DNA from: an uncultured Dysosmobacter sp.
Lineage (GTDB): Bacteria; Bacillota; Clostridia; Oscillospirales; Oscillospiraceae
DNA length: 64,000 bases
NCBI GenBank assembly: GCA_934565855.1
Contig: CAKTIO010000008.1
Location: forward strand, 62,001-126,000
Direction of reading: 5' to 3'
Part shown: piece after piece, positions 16,479-24,515 of the stretch
Position numbering within the stretch: position 1 is the first letter of the stretch
How the letters are laid out: every line of letters begins with the position of its first letter
Position numbers and translations under genes: made by a program
Notes under the pieces: generated by a model
Databases searched by the model: none
What the model saw: only the letters and a program-made list of their open reading frames with translations
What the model was told of the DNA's origin: nothing

Positions 16479-17909
16479 TCAGAAATTGGAATAGATAAAG
16501 GTAGCAATGCCGGTAAAGGACAGCACCGACCAGGCAAAGCCCAGAGACAGCGCCAGCAGCCGCCACAGCGTGGGACGGAAGCCGTCCATCTGGCGGATGG
16601 TGTTCCGCCGCCACAGCGCGGCGGTCAGTCCCACGCCGAACAGCCCGAACAGGCGCAGCAGGTTCTGCCAGTCGTCCAATGCGGGCAGCAGAATATGCAG
16701 CGCGCCGATCTCCTTGGAGAACAGCCCGTCCAACAGCCAGTCCTGGGGCTTTGCCAATCCGCCTGCCACCGCGCGGTGCAGCAGCTCCACCGCTCCGGAC
16801 AGGTCCGGAGCCCGGAAAAACACCCACGCAAGGTTGACAAACAAAAACGTCAGCACCCAGCGCACCAGCCGGGGCAGCCGGTCCCTGGAGGGACCCCACA
16901 GCCGTTCCGCCACCTGTGCCAGCCCGTGCAGCAGTCCCCAGATCAGGAAGGTCCAGCCCGCACCGTGCCAGAAGCCGCTGATGAGAAAGATCAGCAGAAT
17001 GTTCCGGTAGGTCCGCCACGCACCCCGGCGGCTGCCGCCCAGAGGAAAGTAAATGCACTCCCGCAGAAAGGACGTCAGGGTGATGTGCCAGCGCTTCCAG
17101 AACTCGCCGATGGAAAGGCTGCGGTAGGGAGAGTCAAAGTTCACCGGCAGGCGCAGTCCCAGCAGGCGGGCAATGCCCGCAGCAATGTCGCAGTAGCCGG
17201 AAAAGTCAAAATACAGCTGAAGGGTATAGCCCAGGATCACCAGCCATGCCGCCGGAGCACTGAGGTCCGCCAACCGTCCCCAGCCATTGTTCACCACCAC
17301 GCCGAAGGGGTCCGCCAGCAGCACTTTTTTCATAGTGCCAATAGAAATGGCGTAGATTCCCGCCGCGGCGTCCTCCCACGAGGGGTGAAGGAAGTGTTCC
17401 TCCCGCAGCTGCGGGAAGAAGCTCTGGGGCTTCAGGATGGGTCCGGAGGTAATGGTGGGGAAAAAGGCGTCATATAGCATCATATCCGCCGCCGGCTGCC
17501 GGGTCAGTCCCCCGGTATACGCCTCCTTCAGACACCAGAGCTGCTGGAAGGTGAAAAAGCTCAATCCCAGCGGGGACCAACCGATGGACACCGCGCCGCC
17601 GGTGAAAAAGCCGGTGTATTTGAATACCAGCAGCACCGCCGTGTGCCACACCACCGCCCCGGCAAGAGCGCCCCGGCGGAAGGAGGTGCTTCGGTCCTCC
17701 TGCCACAGCGTCCGTGCAGCCAGCAGCGTTACGCAGCCGCCCAGCACCAGCACCAGCGCCGCCTGCCAGTTGCCGCCCCACAGGTAAAACACCAGACACG
17801 CCAGCGTCAGCGCCGCCTGCCCCACCGGACGGGAACTGCGTCCCAGCAGCAACGTCACCGCCAGCGTTACGCCCAGAAAGGCGAGAAAGGATAGCGACTG
17901 AAAGCTCAT
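16479..17909 (-). CDS. MBOAT-family O-acyltransferase (AlgI/DltB-like)
   Basis: 476 aa with about eleven hydrophobic segments. The MBOAT core FDFSGYCDIAAGIARLLG, FWKRWHITLTSFLRECIYFP and the catalytic His segment SGFWHGAGWTFLIWGLLHG are present. It moves an acyl group from a cytoplasmic donor across the membrane for transfer by the AlgJ-like partner. The start overlaps the XRE-regulator stop by ATGA, and GGAG lies just upstream. Confidence 0.92.
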   Translation of the reverse strand: MSFQSLSFLAFLGVTLAVTLLLGRSSRPVGQAALTLACLVFYLWGGNWQAALVLVLGGCVTLLAARTLWQEDRSTSFRRGALAGAVVWHTAVLLVFKYTGFFTGGAVSIGWSPLGLSFFTFQQLWCLKEAYTGGLTRQPAADMMLYDAFFPTITSGPILKPQSFFPQLREEHFLHPSWEDAAAGIYAISIGTMKKVLLADPFGVVVNNGWGRLADLSAPAAWLVILGYTLQLYFDFSGYCDIAAGIARLLGLRLPVNFDSPYRSLSIGEFWKRWHITLTSFLRECIYFPLGGSRRGAWRTYRNILLIFLISGFWHGAGWTFLIWGLLHGLAQVAERLWGPSRDRLPRLVRWVLTFLFVNLAWVFFRAPDLSGAVELLHRAVAGGLAKPQDWLLDGLFSKEIGALHILLPALDDWQNLLRLFGLFGVGLTAALWRRNTIRQMDGFRPTLWRLLALSLGFAWSVLSFTGIATFIYSNF

Positions 17910-18595
17910 GCCTTTTTCTCCGTCAGAGCGGACAGGCGGGAATCCGCGCCGTGCAGCACCTGAGTGATGCTCTGGCTGCGTCCGGGATAGTTCGCTGCCA
18001 CTGCCTCGTCCGACACCTGGGGAAACGCCGCCTTCCTGGCTGACATCTCCCGCAGCTCCCGGTCATACCGCGCCTCGCTGAGGGTCATGTCCGCCGTGGC
18101 GGCGCCCATGCCGTAAACGTCCGGCTCCAGCGAGAAGTAGGATTCGTTCCCTCCGGCGGCACGATACAGCCGACGGTACAGCTGGTATACCGCCGTACCC
18201 AGATATGCCGCCGCATCATTGATGACCGCCTTGTTGTTCAGCTTGCCCAGCAGGTCAAACAGCACGCCGATGGCGCCTGCCAGCAGCTTGGACTGCAGCG
18301 TGGCAAGCACACTGCCCCGCAGCACGTTGCCCTGATCCGCCGCGTCAATGATGTCCTGATCGGTGAGCATGGCTCCGTCCCGGGACAGCGTCCGCCCCAG
18401 AATGAAGTCCGCCGAAACGTGGTAATAATCACAAGCCTTTACCACAAAGGTCAGTCCCGGCTCCCGGATACCGTTTTCGTAATGGCTCAGCAGTGCCTGG
18501 GAAATCCCTAGGTCGGACGCCGCTGTCCGCTGGGAAACGCCGCGTTCCTGCCGCAGCAGGGACAGCGTGCGGGAAAATTCAGAATTGGGTGCCAT
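17906..18595 (-). CDS. XRE-family helix-turn-helix protein heading the MBOAT operon
   Basis: 229 aa from the ATG with AAAGGAGAG eight bases upstream. Residues about 8-62 are a Cro/CI-type HTH (LRQERGVSQRTAASDLGISQ, then ALLSHYENGIREPG). The remaining about 165 residues are mostly helical and carry no motif I recognise. A role as local regulator of surface O-acylation is inferred from the ATGA coupling to the MBOAT gene and a dyad upstream. The C-terminal region might sense a ligand or multimerise. Confidence 0.8.
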   Translation of the reverse strand: MAPNSEFSRTLSLLRQERGVSQRTAASDLGISQALLSHYENGIREPGLTFVVKACDYYHVSADFILGRTLSRDGAMLTDQDIIDAADQGNVLRGSVLATLQSKLLAGAIGVLFDLLGKLNNKAVINDAAAYLGTAVYQLYRRLYRAAGGNESYFSLEPDVYGMGAATADMTLSEARYDRELREMSARKAAFPQVSDEAVAANYPGRSQSITQVLHGADSRLSALTEKKA

Positions 18596-18630
18596 GTCTG
18601 CTTCTCTCCTTTTGCGCGCCTTGGCGCGTC

Positions 18631-18654
18631 CTAAATACACGACGTATAGTTTAG
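18631..18654 (-). promoter_or_regulatory. Imperfect dyad upstream of the XRE-MBOAT operon
   Basis: Outer arms CTAAA (18631-18635) and TTTAG (18650-18654) with further TAC/GTA symmetry inside. It lies 36-59 bp upstream of the XRE start, where a promoter or operator is expected. A second GC-rich inverted repeat (GCGCGCC/GGCGCG, 18614-18628) sits between it and the ribosome site. Autoregulation is inference. Confidence 0.35.
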
Positions 18655-18699
18655 CAAAAAGAATACGGCAGGTAAAGCATTTTCTTGCGAAAAATGCAA

Positions 18700-18726
18700 A
18701 AAAAGAGATGCCCCGCATCTCTTTTT
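18700..18726 (-). terminator. Terminator after the HAD phosphatase gene
   Basis: Perfect 12-bp stem AAAAAGAGATGC (18700-18711) / GCATCTCTTTTT (18715-18726) with a CCC loop. Additional AAATGC/GCATTT pairing outside extends it. A T-run follows on the minus strand. Confidence 0.85.
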
Positions 18727-18758
18727 CGCATTTCTCATGCCGGGCAGACCGGAGTGGG

Positions 18759-19634
18759 TCAGAACAGGCTTGCCTGGTTGGGCAGCTCTCCCTGCCCAAT
18801 GGCGCGGATCTGCCGGGCGTTTTCCTCCGCCAGCCGGTCTGTCACCGCCATCCGGCGAATGATATCCTGCACAGTTTTTTCCAGCGCCGTTCCGGCGCGG
18901 TAGTCCGCCGGGAACATATAGTCCACCCGTCCCTTTGCCAGCAGGTCCTCCACGCCGGGACGGTTGCTCTCCTGATACACAGCAATCGCCTGCCCGCCGT
19001 AGGTGCGCATCATCTTCATGCAGGGAACGTCAGACAGTCCGTCTCCCAGATAAAGCATATTGGAAAACGGCACCCGCTTGCTGTCGTCCGGCATGGAGTC
19101 GTTCAGCGCCTTGTCCTCCGACACGTCCAGCACACCCTTGTTGACCCGGTAGACAAACTGGGTCTTTGCCGTAAAGTTCACCGCCAGCTTGACCCAGACA
19201 GGGCTGCCCAACTGGTCATAGTAAAACTCGCTGGCATAGACCTCCTTGAACTCGCCGCTGATGCCGCAGCCCTCGATGATCTCCCGCAGTCCGGAGGAGA
19301 TGACATAGTGCTCGATCTGCACGCCCTGCTCCGCGCCGAAGGCGTTAATGCGGCGGAACCAGTCCCGCACACCGGGAAACAGCACGATGTCCCGCCCCAT
19401 TTCCACCAGGCTCTCCCGGGTGAAGGGCTTTCCCCGCCGCTGGGATTCCAGGATCATGGTATACATATACGCCAGAATCCCGTCCATCCGGTTCGCCCTG
19501 CCCAGCTCATTGGCAAGGGACCAGAACTCCCCCGGCGTCATGCCAAGACTGGGGATAAAGGTGTAATCCTCCATATCCGTAGTGCAGAGGGTCTTATCAA
19601 AATCGTAGAGAAAGGCGAGGATGGGCTGTTCCAT
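18759..19634 (-). CDS. HAD-superfamily phosphatase
   Basis: 291 aa. HAD motifs are I DFDKTLCTT (residues about 11-19, nucleophile Asp), II VISSGL, and IV GDGLSDVPCM, resembling phosphoserine phosphatase-type Cof/SerB enzymes with a helical cap. RBS AAAGGAG precedes the ATG. It stands alone between two terminators, so its substrate has no context; a phosphate monoester is expected. Confidence 0.85.
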   Translation of the reverse strand: MEQPILAFLYDFDKTLCTTDMEDYTFIPSLGMTPGEFWSLANELGRANRMDGILAYMYTMILESQRRGKPFTRESLVEMGRDIVLFPGVRDWFRRINAFGAEQGVQIEHYVISSGLREIIEGCGISGEFKEVYASEFYYDQLGSPVWVKLAVNFTAKTQFVYRVNKGVLDVSEDKALNDSMPDDSKRVPFSNMLYLGDGLSDVPCMKMMRTYGGQAIAVYQESNRPGVEDLLAKGRVDYMFPADYRAGTALEKTVQDIIRRMAVTDRLAEENARQIRAIGQGELPNQASLF

Positions 19635-19703
19635 AGCGGCAGGCTCCTTTCCGGTTTGTGCAGATATTTTTTCAGGGCAGACGCTTCTGTCCGCGGATAC
19701 GGA

Positions 19704-19728
19704 AAAAGCGGCTCAATGAGCCGCTTTT
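19704..19728 (-). terminator. Terminator after divIVA
   Basis: AAAAGCGGCTC (19704-19714) pairs perfectly with GAGCCGCTTTT (19718-19728). It closes the long minus-strand series that ends with divIVA. Confidence 0.85.
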
Positions 19729-19733
19729 CTCTA

Positions 19734-20471
19734 TCAGTCGCCGGAGTAATTCCGACCGAATTTCAGATCCTTCAGATCAATGCGGCGGGTGGGTTCCTCC
19801 ACCGGCTCCTCTTCCGGCTCCTTGGCGGCAAAGGGGTTTCCGGAGGGATACTCCTCCGCCGGGACCGCAGTCGGTTCTGCCGGCTGCTCCTCCGCTGCTT
19901 CCGGCTGTGCCGCCGGTTCCTCTGCCTGGAAGGTAGAAAAGATTTTCTGCTCGATCTGTCCCACAGTGTCCGCCTGCACCGTCTCCGCAGCCTCCTGCGT
20001 ATCCCGGGCGGGCAGCTCTACCTCCAGTTGGGGCAGCTGATCCAGATATTCCAGCTGGCGGCTGCAGGTCTCCCGGCTGGCAGCGATGAACTTCGCCATT
20101 TCCAGCTGTCCTGCCTTCAGCCGCTCCTGCGCGGTGGCTACCTCATCCTGGAGCCTGCCGATCTTCTCCCGGGCGTCCTTTTCCGCCTGCGCCAGCATCT
20201 GGTCCCGCTTGGCTTCGGCTTCCTTTACGATGGAATCCGCCATCTTCTGGGCGGTCAGCAGCGTGGCACGCATGGAATCCTCGGTAGAGCGGTAGTCCTC
20301 CACCTTCTCCACCAGCACCTTCAGCTTGGATTTCAGCGCCGTGTTCTCTTTGTATAATGCCGTATAGTCGTCGGTCAGCTCGTCCAGAAATTCGTCCACG
20401 GCAGCCATATTATAGCCGCCCATGACCGCCTTCGGGAAGGCATGACTGGAAACTTCCTGCGGTGTCAGCAT
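19734..20471 (-). CDS. divIVA: DivIVA-domain cell division protein
   Basis: 245 aa. The N-terminal DivIVA membrane-targeting motif (residues about 8-32, GGYNMAAVDEFLDEL) is followed by a long coiled coil (about residues 35-140), then an acidic Glu/Pro/Ala-rich linker and a short basic-hydrophobic C-terminal end (RRIDLKDLKFGRNYSGD). DivIVA proteins recognise negatively curved membrane at poles and septa and recruit division or wall-synthesis partners. It is 22 bp after sepF. The disordered linker ending in a defined motif suggests a protein-binding tail (inference). Confidence 0.92.
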   Translation of the reverse strand: MLTPQEVSSHAFPKAVMGGYNMAAVDEFLDELTDDYTALYKENTALKSKLKVLVEKVEDYRSTEDSMRATLLTAQKMADSIVKEAEAKRDQMLAQAEKDAREKIGRLQDEVATAQERLKAGQLEMAKFIAASRETCSRQLEYLDQLPQLEVELPARDTQEAAETVQADTVGQIEQKIFSTFQAEEPAAQPEAAEEQPAEPTAVPAEEYPSGNPFAAKEPEEEPVEEPTRRIDLKDLKFGRNYSGD

Positions 20472-20493
20472 GGTGTTCTATTCCCCCGCTTCT

Positions 20494-20937
20494 TCAGAAA
20501 TACAAGCCGTTGTTTTCCAGCTCGTCGATGAGGTCGCCCTCAATGTCCACATGGTAGGGCGTGATGATGTAGGTGTTCGCCGCCACCTTCTTGATCTTGC
20601 CCTCTCCGGCGTAGGCAACGCCGGACAAAAAGTCCACCAGGCGGCGGGCAATGTCCTTATTGGTGGATTCCAGATTGATGACCACGGTCCTCTTATCCTT
20701 GAGGTGGTCCGCGATCTCCGAGGCATTTTCAAACCGCTCCGGCTTCACCAGCACCACCTTCAGCTGCGTGGTGGCGTGGATGTTGACGACCTTGTTCCGC
20801 CGGTCCTCCGCCTTATTGCGGCGCTCTTCAAACACGGGTTCCTTCCGTGCCGGCTCTTCAAACTCATCCTCATATTCCTCGTCCTCGTCGTCATAGGGAT
20901 GGGTCCACTTCTTCAACTCGTCCAAAATGCTCATCAT
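20494..20937 (-). CDS. sepF: Cell division protein SepF
   Basis: 147 aa. An N-terminal amphipathic start (MMSILDELKKW) for membrane binding, an acidic linker (residues about 14-45), and the C-terminal SepF globular domain (VVLVKPERFENASEIADHL and RRLVDFLSGVAYA) that binds FtsZ. It anchors and aligns FtsZ filaments at the septum, replacing FtsA in many Gram-positives. Tandem ATG codons follow GGAGG, so the first or second may be used. It lies between yggS and divIVA, the usual division cluster. Confidence 0.94.
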   Translation of the reverse strand: MMSILDELKKWTHPYDDEDEEYEDEFEEPARKEPVFEERRNKAEDRRNKVVNIHATTQLKVVLVKPERFENASEIADHLKDKRTVVINLESTNKDIARRLVDFLSGVAYAGEGKIKKVAANTYIITPYHVDIEGDLIDELENNGLYF

Positions 20938-20960
20938 AAGCCTCCAGCAGGGCTGCGCCC

Positions 20961-21662
20961 TTATTTCGTCTGTGCGTAATTCCGCGCGCCGAAGATCGCC
21001 GTACCCACACGGACCATGTTGGCGCCGCAGCGGATCGCCTCTTCAAAGTCGCCGCTCATACCCATAGACAGATATTTGAATTCATTATGGAACATTTTCT
21101 CGTTGATGTCAACATACAGCGCCTGTACTTTTTCAAAATACGGTACATTTCCGCCCGGTTCCTGCTCTACCGGCGGAATGGTCATCAATCCCCGCACCCG
21201 GATATGCTCATGGGTCAGGGCGGCGGCTGCCGCCTGCTCCAGCTCCTCGGGGGCAAAGCCGCTCTTGCTCTCCTCGCCGCCAATGTTTACCTCCAACAGC
21301 ACCTCCTGCACAAGCTCCTGCCGGGCGGCGCATTTTTCGATCTCGTCCAGCAGCTCTACCGAGCCGACGGACTGGATCAGCGCCACCTTGCCGATGATCT
21401 GGCGCACCTTGTTGCGCTGCAAATGCCCGATGAAGTGCAGCGGCGCGCCGTCATAAGCGTGCTGCTCATATTTGCCCAGCAGCTCCTGCACCCGGTTCTC
21501 TCCCAGCACGTCGATGCCTGCGGCGATTGCCTCCCGGCAGGCGGCGGCATCGTTCATCTTGCTGGCACCCACCAGGGTGATATCGGCGGCATCCCGCCCG
21601 GATGCTGCCGCTGCGGATGCGATCCGCTCCCGTACCCGTTGAATGTTTTCTGCGATTGACAT
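20961..21662 (-). CDS. yggS: YggS/YlmE-type PLP homeostasis protein
   Basis: 233 aa from the ATG at 21662, nine bases after AAGGA; an ATG two codons upstream is too close to that site. A single TIM-barrel domain of the alanine racemase N-terminal type, with PLP Lys in LVGASKMND (about residue 35) and phosphate-binding end SMGMSGDFEEAI. It buffers pyridoxal phosphate and affects amino acid pools. The neighbourhood with sepF is conserved in Firmicutes. The usual VSKT/VTK context reads ASKM here, a minor variation. Confidence 0.92.
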   Translation of the reverse strand: MSIAENIQRVRERIASAAAASGRDAADITLVGASKMNDAAACREAIAAGIDVLGENRVQELLGKYEQHAYDGAPLHFIGHLQRNKVRQIIGKVALIQSVGSVELLDEIEKCAARQELVQEVLLEVNIGGEESKSGFAPEELEQAAAAALTHEHIRVRGLMTIPPVEQEPGGNVPYFEKVQALYVDINEKMFHNEFKYLSMGMSGDFEEAIRCGANMVRVGTAIFGARNYAQTK

Positions 21663-21697
21663 AGCCATGCTTCCTTTCTATCTATCCCAAGCCGCGG

Positions 21698-22927
21698 TCA
21701 GCCCACGACTTTTCCGTCATACAGGTCCTTTGCTGTCAGGATCACCTCATCGCCGCTGCGCAGGGTGGTCTTTTCATCCTCGTTCACCGGCTCCACCAGC
21801 ACATAGCCATCGCTGTCCGTATACAGCACCCGCACCGGCTTGAACCGCGCCACCATACCCACCACGCAGTACAGCCCGGTCTCGCCTTCATCGTTGACCC
21901 GGACAGCGCTGGAGGGGACCCGCAGTCCCGAAATGGTCTCCGTGATGATGTCCGCGCTCTGCTGGCGCAGCATGGTCAGCTCCGACACAAAGGCGTTGGA
22001 GGAAAATACCACCGCCACGCGCCCGTTTTCCGCCTTGCTGATGGACTGCACCCGCACCGTCAGCTCCCGGGTAGTGCCCTTGGCAAACCGCAGCGTCACG
22101 CTGCCGCCCACCTGAAGCGCCGCCGCGTCCTTCTGGCTGACCGACGCCGCGTAATACCAGGTATCTCCCGTAATGAGCTTGCCCACGCCGGAGGTCGTGC
22201 CGCTGTCCGGCTGGACAGCGGACAGCCTGTCCGGCGTCACATCCTCTAAAAACGCAGGCGTCAGCACCGTCTCATAGCCGTCCACCACGGCGGAGTAAAT
22301 GCCGGAGACCGGCGCGGTGATGCGCCTGCTGGAGGACGCCGCCTGAGATTGCAGCGTTTTCAGCTGGGTCTCCAGCTCCGCCAGCTGGGCGCTGAGGTCC
22401 GTGCCGTTGGCGCTGTTAGAATATGTATAGTCCCGCTTCAGCACCAGTGCCTTCAGCTCGCTGCTGTATTTCTCCGCCGCATCCAGCCGGTCTGCCGCCA
22501 GATTGCTCCGGTAGGAGAGGATGCTGCTGGAGATCTGGGTATCCAGCTTCAGCGCCGCCTCGTTGTTCTCCGCGGAATCCCGGGCGTATTCCAGCTGCTC
22601 GATCTGGGTGGAAACGGCGTCGATCTGGTTCTGGCAGTCCAGAGAGCTTTGGTCGGCGTAGACCGTTGCCACCGTGCCGCCCTTGGAGACCTTCTCCCCC
22701 TCGGAGCGGCTCAGACGCAGCAGTCCGGAGGAGCTGTCCTCCAGCACCTGCTCCTCCCGGACCACCCAGCCCGTTACAGAGGCGCTGTCCTCCACCTGGT
22801 AGCGGTACGCCACCACAGTGGCAAGGGGATCGTTATAATACTGGTACGCCTGCAAGCCGAAATAGGCAATGACAATGAGGCACACCAACGCCATCAATAG
22901 CTTCGTCCCAAGGGAATTGGATTTCAT
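21698..22927 (-). CDS. HlyD-like membrane-fusion protein
   Basis: 409 aa. One N-terminal membrane anchor (about residues 8-28), a lipoyl/barrel-sandwich half (ASVTGWVVREEQVL), a coiled coil (about residues 105-205), the second half (SSRRITAPVSGIYSAVVDGYE), and a C-terminal beta-barrel. The topology matches periplasmic-adaptor-like proteins that Gram-positives use outside the membrane. No ABC or RND partner is adjacent. The place between hfq and yggS/sepF suggests a cell-envelope or division role (inference). RBS AAAGGAG. Confidence 0.75.
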   Translation of the reverse strand: MKSNSLGTKLLMALVCLIVIAYFGLQAYQYYNDPLATVVAYRYQVEDSASVTGWVVREEQVLEDSSSGLLRLSRSEGEKVSKGGTVATVYADQSSLDCQNQIDAVSTQIEQLEYARDSAENNEAALKLDTQISSSILSYRSNLAADRLDAAEKYSSELKALVLKRDYTYSNSANGTDLSAQLAELETQLKTLQSQAASSSRRITAPVSGIYSAVVDGYETVLTPAFLEDVTPDRLSAVQPDSGTTSGVGKLITGDTWYYAASVSQKDAAALQVGGSVTLRFAKGTTRELTVRVQSISKAENGRVAVVFSSNAFVSELTMLRQQSADIITETISGLRVPSSAVRVNDEGETGLYCVVGMVARFKPVRVLYTDSDGYVLVEPVNEDEKTTLRSGDEVILTAKDLYDGKVVG

Positions 22928-22942
22928 GAGCCGTTGTCTCCT

Positions 22943-23188
22943 TTATGCTTCCTCCGCCTGCTCCTGCGCCGACAGGTCCACCTGCCGGATGGGCGCAATG
23001 GTAGAAATCGCGTGTTTGTAGATCACCTGCTGCTTTCCGTCGGAGTCCAGCACCACCACAAAGGCGTCAAACCCGGTGATGGTCCCCCGCAGCTGAAAAC
23101 CGTTCATCAAAAACATGGTGACGGGCAGCCGGTCCCGCCGCACCTTTGTCAAAAAGATCTCCTGTAAATTTGCCTTGTTGCCCTGCAT
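22943..23188 (-). CDS. hfq: RNA chaperone Hfq
   Basis: 81 aa. Sm1 ([21 protein letters not shown]) and Sm2 with the Hfq signature YKHAIST are intact, the N-terminal LQEIFL segment is present, and the C-terminal tail is short, as in Gram-positives. Hfq hexamers bind small RNAs and A-rich mRNA. It follows miaA, the arrangement seen widely in bacteria. RBS AAAGGAG. Confidence 0.97.
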   Translation of the reverse strand: MQGNKANLQEIFLTKVRRDRLPVTMFLMNGFQLRGTITGFDAFVVVLDSDGKQQVIYKHAISTIAPIRQVDLSAQEQAEEA

Positions 23189-23257
23189 CGTCCATCTGCT
23201 CCTTTTTTCTATAGTCCGGAGCGGATATTTTCCATTTTCTCCCTTTCCGCCCCAGAT

Positions 23258-24202
23258 CTATCCTAAGCCCTCCGCAGATAGGATTTCTGTCGAAATTTGC
23301 AGGGCGCGCACAAAATCCCGCTGGTGGTCCCAGGTGATCCAGTGGATACCGGGGATCTTGCGCAGCCAGGTCAGCTGCCGCTTGGCATACTGTCGGGAAC
23401 GGAGCTTCACCTCGGCAATGGCTTCCTCCTCGGTGCAGGTCCCGTCCAGCACGCCGAGAAATTCCTTATAGCCGATCGCCTGCAGCGCCGTGGCGTCCCG
23501 AGGCAGTCCGCTGCCCAGCAGCGCCCGGACCTCCGCCAGCAGCCCCTGGCGGACCATTTCGTCCACCCGGCGGTCGATCAGACGGCGCTGGTCCTCCCGG
23601 TCCGCAAATTGCAGACCGATATACACCGCGTCATACCGGGGCGGGACCTGCCTGCTTTCCGCGTTGTGGCGGGAAATGGTCTTTCCCGTCTCCCGGTAGA
23701 CCTCCAGCGCCCGCAGAATGCGGCGGGTATCCGCCGGGTGCAGCCTTTCAGCGCTCTCCGGGTCCACCCGGCGCAGCTCCTCCAGCAGGGGTTCCACACC
23801 CTCCTGCTCCAGCTGGCGCTGCAGCTCCGCCCGGACCGCTCCGCCTGCAAAGCCCCCGGCAAAGCCGTGTCCCTTGACCACCGCGTCCAGCCACAGTCCA
23901 GTGCCGCCCACCAGAATGGGAAGCCTTCCCCGGGAAAGGATGTCGTCCACCACGGCGGACGCCCGCTGCCCGTACAGGGCGGCGCTCCACTTCTCCCGAG
24001 GGTCCGCCACGCCGATCATGTGGTGGGGAATGCCCTCCATCTCCTCCGGCGTGGGGGCGGCGGTACCGATGGTCATGCCCCGGTATATCTGCATGGAGTC
24101 CACCGACACCACCTCGCCGTGAAAGCGCTGCGCCAGCAGCACTCCCAGCCTTGTCTTTCCCGATGCGGTGGGACCCACCACACACACCACTTTCGGCGCC
24201 AT
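23258..24202 (-). CDS. miaA: tRNA dimethylallyltransferase MiaA
   Basis: 314 aa, usual length. P-loop GPTASGKT at residues 9-16, catalytic Asp and tRNA-binding segment SVDSMQIYRGMTIGTA, and GGTGLWLDAVV. It adds a dimethylallyl group to A37 of tRNAs reading UNN codons. MiaB, the enzyme that then methylthiolates the same base, is also in this window (30275-31687). Start preceded by GAGGAGG. Confidence 0.97.
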   Translation of the reverse strand: MAPKVVCVVGPTASGKTRLGVLLAQRFHGEVVSVDSMQIYRGMTIGTAAPTPEEMEGIPHHMIGVADPREKWSAALYGQRASAVVDDILSRGRLPILVGGTGLWLDAVVKGHGFAGGFAGGAVRAELQRQLEQEGVEPLLEELRRVDPESAERLHPADTRRILRALEVYRETGKTISRHNAESRQVPPRYDAVYIGLQFADREDQRRLIDRRVDEMVRQGLLAEVRALLGSGLPRDATALQAIGYKEFLGVLDGTCTEEEAIAEVKLRSRQYAKRQLTWLRKIPGIHWITWDHQRDFVRALQISTEILSAEGLG

Positions 24203-24234
24203 ACCTGTTTCCTCCTCTTCCGGCTGCGGGACGG

Positions 24235-24486
24235 TCAGCCCTTCAGCCCTCTTGCCTGGCGGTCCATGTCCTCCACTACGATGTCATAGATTTCTCCCAG
24301 TGTGGCGCAGTATTCCAGCACCTTCCACGGTTCGTTGGTGTGGAAATGGATCTTGATGAGGTCCTCGTCGCCTACCGCCAGCAGGCAGTCCCCCTGAAAA
24401 TGCTGAAGGAAGTAATCGTGGATGACGTCCTCATCCAGTCCCGTTCCCTCGATCAGCAGCTGTGTGTCATATCTGAACTCCAACAT
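24235..24486 (-). CDS. Single-domain protein similar to the middle domain of fatty-acid kinase FakA
   Basis: 83 aa. The sequence matches the segment of FakA/YloV between its DhaL and C-terminal domains: LEFRYDTQLLIEG, GDCLLAVGDEDLIKIHFHTN, then EPWKVLEYCATLGEIYDI. The ATP-binding DhaL domain and the C-terminal DegV-like domain are missing, and the flanking genes (mutL, miaA) are intact, so this is not a local gene break. A DegV/FakB-type lipid-binding protein is encoded at 54965. It may interact with the fatty-acid kinase system or be a repurposed domain. RBS GGGAG. Confidence 0.6.
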   Translation of the reverse strand: MLEFRYDTQLLIEGTGLDEDVIHDYFLQHFQGDCLLAVGDEDLIKIHFHTNEPWKVLEYCATLGEIYDIVVEDMDRQARGLKG

Positions 24487-24515
24487 AAAAGGCTCCCTTC
24501 CGGTCTACGGACGCA

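Noticed and set aside
18612..18630. GC-rich hairpin GCGCGCC/GGCGCG near the XRE ribosome site, considered as a repeat shared with the CGCGCC/GGCGCG stem near mutS
   Set aside because: The match is limited to a short GC palindrome, the loops and flanks differ, and there is no basis to call a repeat family.
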